From Breviolum minutum Mf 1.05b.01 (lineage: Eukaryota; Sar; Dinophyceae; Suessiales; Symbiodiniaceae): a stretch of DNA of 64,000 nt. Positions 60,416 through 64,000 of the stretch are shown here, one piece after another. The stretch's first letter is position 1. Every line of letters begins with the position of its first letter. The position numbers and the translations under genes are program-made. Location of the stretch: assembly GCA_000507305.1 (NCBI GenBank), contig DF239277.1:125748-189747 (forward strand), in the 5' to 3' direction. Under the pieces are notes generated by a model. That model was not told where the DNA came from. It was given only the letters and a program-made list of their open reading frames with translations, and searched no databases.

Positions 60416-63400
60416 GTGCCTTGCTCTACGAATTTCTTTTCTGCATCCTTCGAATTCTTGGTCACGGGCCAAATCCAGTCACACATCTTCTTCACCACAA
60501 GTATGAGCAAAATTGCGACGATCACGTCCATCAATCTCCACCTCAAATCGAAATCCACCGTAAGGTTGTTCTTGAACACCTCGACCTGGAAGTTCTTTGC
60601 CACCTCACTTCCTTCTGTGGTGCGAAACGATTCTGCCAAAGTGATTGCTTTGAGCACGTTTGGTGCTCCCCATGTCTTCCATGACGATGGCCTTCCTGCT
60701 TTCTTCTTTTTCACTTTTGCATCTTGTGCTCCTTCTTCTTTCTCCTGTAGCTCGTCCTCAATCGACTTTTTCTGTTCACTCGTCATCTTCTTGCCAGCTA
60801 CACATCCTTCTGAATACTTTAAGGCATGAGTTCCTCGCCTCAAACTTTCGGCCATGCATTGTCTTGCTCTTGGCTTTGTCAAACCATCTGCAACCTGCTG
60901 AAATGCCGATGTCCATTTCAACTCTGCATCCATAAACTTCAATCGGTCCAGCATAGCATCAGCTTCCAATGCTGTTCTCTTCTCTGCTAGTCCAAGACCT
61001 GACGTCACCGACCTTGCAGCATCATACAAGCTCTTTGCATCTGTGATGACCGGCGACTTTCCTAGCCACCTGGCTGTCTCCTCTGCAACTGCTGACCATT
61101 CTCCATGCCATATCAGAGTGAGAAACACCTTGATCCACTCCAATTGATCTGTGCCAGCACTGCCTGCTTGAACTTGTGGTGCTAGCGAACTTCGAGCTTT
61201 CCTTGGCAACTTCTTTGATGACCAATCCAAAATCACCAAGGGTGTCGGCTTTCCATCTTGGATCCTTTCCTCATTGATGGCAAACACAATGTATCCTCCC
61301 TGCGACGACGCATCTGGCCTGACTGCCCATGCTGCATCGAAGTAGCATCCAATCCTCAGCTTTGACACATCTCCATTGCAAATGTCGTTGAACCTCAAAC
61401 CCACATCTGCATTGTTCTTCGCAAAGGATAAGGCTTTGTTGAAGACACATAGATCACTCACCGGTGCTTTTGCCACTGTTGCTTGCATCAAGGACACCGA
61501 GCATGTCAAGTGTGGACTTGACTGATTTGACGGCCATGCCACTGCACCAATGCCAGCTCTCAATTGATGTACTTCCTTTGGGGTACATTCCTCTTGTTCT
61601 TGCTTCTTCCTGTTCTTGTCTATGGTGATAGGCTTCACCTTGTGGACATACGTCTCATGCGTCATCCTGATCTCATTCTTCTCCTCATCATAGTTGACTT
61701 CTCCTCCGCAGAAAAGAAATCCTCCTTTCTCCTTCACAAAATCCCAGCTTCCAAATCTGAAATCTTGTGACAACTTCACCATCCTCTCGCTGAAGTTTCT
61801 CAGTGCAATCATTGCAATCTTCCTGTCCAGGTCTTTCCTCTCGCTGATCTTTTCGCCACAGCCAATGAAGTCATCCACGTGGACTCCTAGAATACCATCC
61901 AGTATCATCCACTTCTCCTGAAACCAAGTCTTCTCAGCCTCAGGATCTCCACTTCTCCATGGCCTATAGGACACATACAGACATGGATCCAACTTGTGCA
62001 CATGCCATCCATCTTGCTTCAGGCTGCTGTCAATCTTCCGATTCCATAGCCTTGGTGCTCTTACATCTCCAAATGCAGGTTTATGCATCTGTAGCACTTG
62101 TCCTGTCTTCATAACTCCCATGCTCACAAGCCTCGTTTCCATCTCCTTCGTAGGCTTGCCAAACAATCGGATTCCATGATTGCCAACATCATCTGCCTGC
62201 AGGAATGCAGACTTCACATCTGCCGACCAAAGCCACCAACCCTTCACCACAGCTATCAACATGATAGCATGTTTGCTCACCTTGCTCAGCGTAGGTGATT
62301 CTTTCTCCAAATCAGCTCCTGGTGTGACATCCTTGTGCTTGAAGCCCTGATAGATCAGTCGAGCATTTGCCTTCTTCTTTCCATCCTTTATCTTCCACTT
62401 CAGAAGATACTTCAGCGGGCACATCTCTCCTGGTTGTGGAGAATTTGCATCCACACCTTCTATGCCGTTGTTCTCGATCCATGGAATCAAAGCTTCTGTC
62501 TTTGCCTCCTCAAAGCTTTGCTTCTCTTCCTCTGTCAGCTTGTGCCAAACCAACGTTCCAGCCTTTGACGCCATGAATACTTCATCTTCCTCTTCTAAGA
62601 TGAGCTCCAGCATGAGATTGTCATCTTTCTCCTCATTGTCCTCTTCTCCTGCTGGGTTCTGTGCTTCTTGCTCCATGTGCTCATCCAACGTCACTTCTTC
62701 AATCCTTGCTTTCTTCTTTGGGTGTCCGTCTAGCCTCAGCGCCAGTTCGTGACTCCTCTCAATCATCCTCATAGCTTTGTCTCTTTTCTCCTTGGACATC
62801 TTCTCGAACTTATCATCTCTTCTTGCTGCTTTCTCTGCTCTTTCAGCAACTGCCTCATCTACAAAGTTCCTTACTTCTCTTTCACCTCTGCTTCCTGAAG
62901 CGGCTCCTCCTCCTTCAGCGTTTGCATCCGGTGAAAGTTCTTCGTTGCTTCTCTTAGCTCCTCTGTTGCTTTCCTCATAGCTTCTGAACATCTCCTTCTG
63001 TAAAGCTTCCCAATCGACATCCAAATCGTGGTTCATGATTGTCTCTTGGTCCTCCAAAGCTTCTTTCATGAGGTGCTCGTCCGTGAGATCATGGTATCTC
63101 ACTGGTCCTTGGGCATTTCCAGCTCGAAGTGCTCTCAACACCCTTCCAAAACCTGCATCATCTCTGGCATCTTCATCTTCTAAGTTCTGTCCTCCTCTTT
63201 CTTTCTCAGCCTTCTCATCTACTTCTTCAGGGTACTCAGGTCTCATCAACTCAGCTGCACATCTCAGCAATGCTGATCCATGAGCTAACCAGTAGACTCC
63301 TGGGAAGACCGCCTCATTTTCAGCTCCATCTTCTGTCTCCACTCGTGGCTCTATAGCACAGACAACTGCTGGTCCACGCCAATGTGTCTTGATGGAGACA

Positions 63401-64000
63401 CTTGCTGCTGGGTCTCTCCTCCAGTAGAAAACTCTCTCTCCAACCTTGAACTCCTTTCTGTCAGGACGGGACCTCGCCAGCAAAGACATCCTCACTGCTC
63501 GGGAAGCATTTGCCTCGAGGAATGCCTTAGCTGCTGTCACTCTGCGGGCCATGTCCAGACTTGCCTTCGACGTCACATCAGCACGACGTGCTTGCTCTGC
63601 CAGGTTGAAGTCATCATGCCCTCCAGGAATCTTGGGAGTGTAGCCCAACACCAAGGTGCTTGGCGAATATCCACATACGTTCAACATGCGGTTGCGCTGC
63701 TGGGACGTGAACTGCAAGACTGTCCTCAGAGTATCCTCAGGAAAAGCTCGTTGGTATAGGGCCATTTGCTCCCTTCTCACCTGGTGATCTCTCTCCAAAG
63801 ATCCAAGTTGATGATGGGAACCATGTGGTATGATCCTCAGCCTCACACCTTCCTCCTCACAGCTTGCTTTGAATCTCTCTGACATGTGTCCTCCTGAACT
63901 GTCTACTCGCAACTCCTTAGGTGGCCCTGCCCAGGAGATCCAATGGTCCTCCAACGCTTTCCACTCCGTTCTGGCTGTTTCTCTCTTGATTGGGACGTCA
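60355..64000 (-). mobile_element. Ty1/copia-type retrotransposon polyprotein (5' part beyond window)
   Basis: An uninterrupted minus-strand frame of about 1214 codons runs off the right edge. In order: the end of the integrase core (LRVDSSGGHMSERF with one catalytic Asp, and GSLERDHQVRREQM with the Glu); a long charged linker; copia-type reverse transcriptase starting PLKYLLKWKIKDGKKKANAR, with WSADVKSAFLQADD and the catalytic HVDDFIG box; and RNase H with CYFDAAWAVRPDASSQGGYI, DWSSKKLPRKARSSL and VITDAKSLYDAARS, ending VADGLTKPRARQ. A C-terminal extension has a transmembrane segment (LMDVIVAILLILVVKKM), unusual for plain copia elements. The RNase H motif that normally has an acidic residue (S-x-A-E) reads SLAPQVQAG. 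No LTR could be identified by eye. The long intact frame suggests recent activity, with possible early decay at the RNase H site and 3' end. Confidence 0.93.

Noticed and set aside
60416..63759. Numerous plus-strand Ser/Leu-rich frames
   Set aside because: Antisense shadows of the copia polyprotein.

Overview
The window looks like nuclear DNA of a dinoflagellate, most likely a symbiodiniacean-type alga; this is an inference from several features taken together. Nearly every gene I can recognise lies on the minus strand (a long one-way gene array). Genes are cut into many short exons separated by introns of about 130-250 bp, some with GC instead of GT donors. Tandem paralogues are common, introns carry small inverted-repeat elements, and the right end holds a Ty1/copia-type polyprotein with a C-terminal membrane segment. 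No tRNA, rRNA, CRISPR array or bacterial-type operon was seen.

Layout from left to right. 1-4.9 kb: simple repeats, a degenerate minisatellite and a strong hairpin, with no recognisable gene. 4.9-7.7 kb: a six-exon secreted sulfatase. 7.7-11.9 kb: mostly featureless, with tetranucleotide and AT-rich repeats. 11.9-12.5 kb: an intronless ARF-family GTPase with an altered catalytic Gln. 12.7-14.4 kb: a TPR protein with two related inverted-repeat elements in its introns. 15.8-18.9 kb: an unknown multi-exon gene. 21.0-22.2 kb: a TPR co-chaperone-like protein. 24.2-27.4 kb: an FkbM-type methyltransferase-like gene. 28.5-32.2 kb: two tandem protein kinase genes. 32.7-35.7 kb: another TPR-type gene. 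37.8-39.3 kb: a VOC (glyoxalase-fold) membrane protein.

40.7-55.6 kb is a tandem segmental duplication. Each unit carries a CFAP100/MIA1-like coiled-coil axonemal gene. The left copy also carries a CAF1/PARN/TOE1-type 3' exonuclease gene inserted in one of its introns, on the same strand; the right copy lacks it. 55.6-57.8 kb holds unassigned exons. 57.8-59.7 kb is a two-exon single-pass membrane protein of unknown function. 60.3-64.0 kb is the copia polyprotein (end of integrase, reverse transcriptase, RNase H), which continues beyond the window.

The genes do not form a pathway; they read as an ordinary dinoflagellate gene array (signalling, chaperone, flagellar and RNA-processing functions). 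The most interesting signals are structural: intron-resident inverted-repeat elements that resemble introners, a whole gene nested in one copy of a duplicated gene, and a kinase exon that is almost identical between two paralogues while its flanks are not. Exon borders given here were worked out by eye from reading frames and splice motifs; where spliced lengths come out as whole codons I say so.
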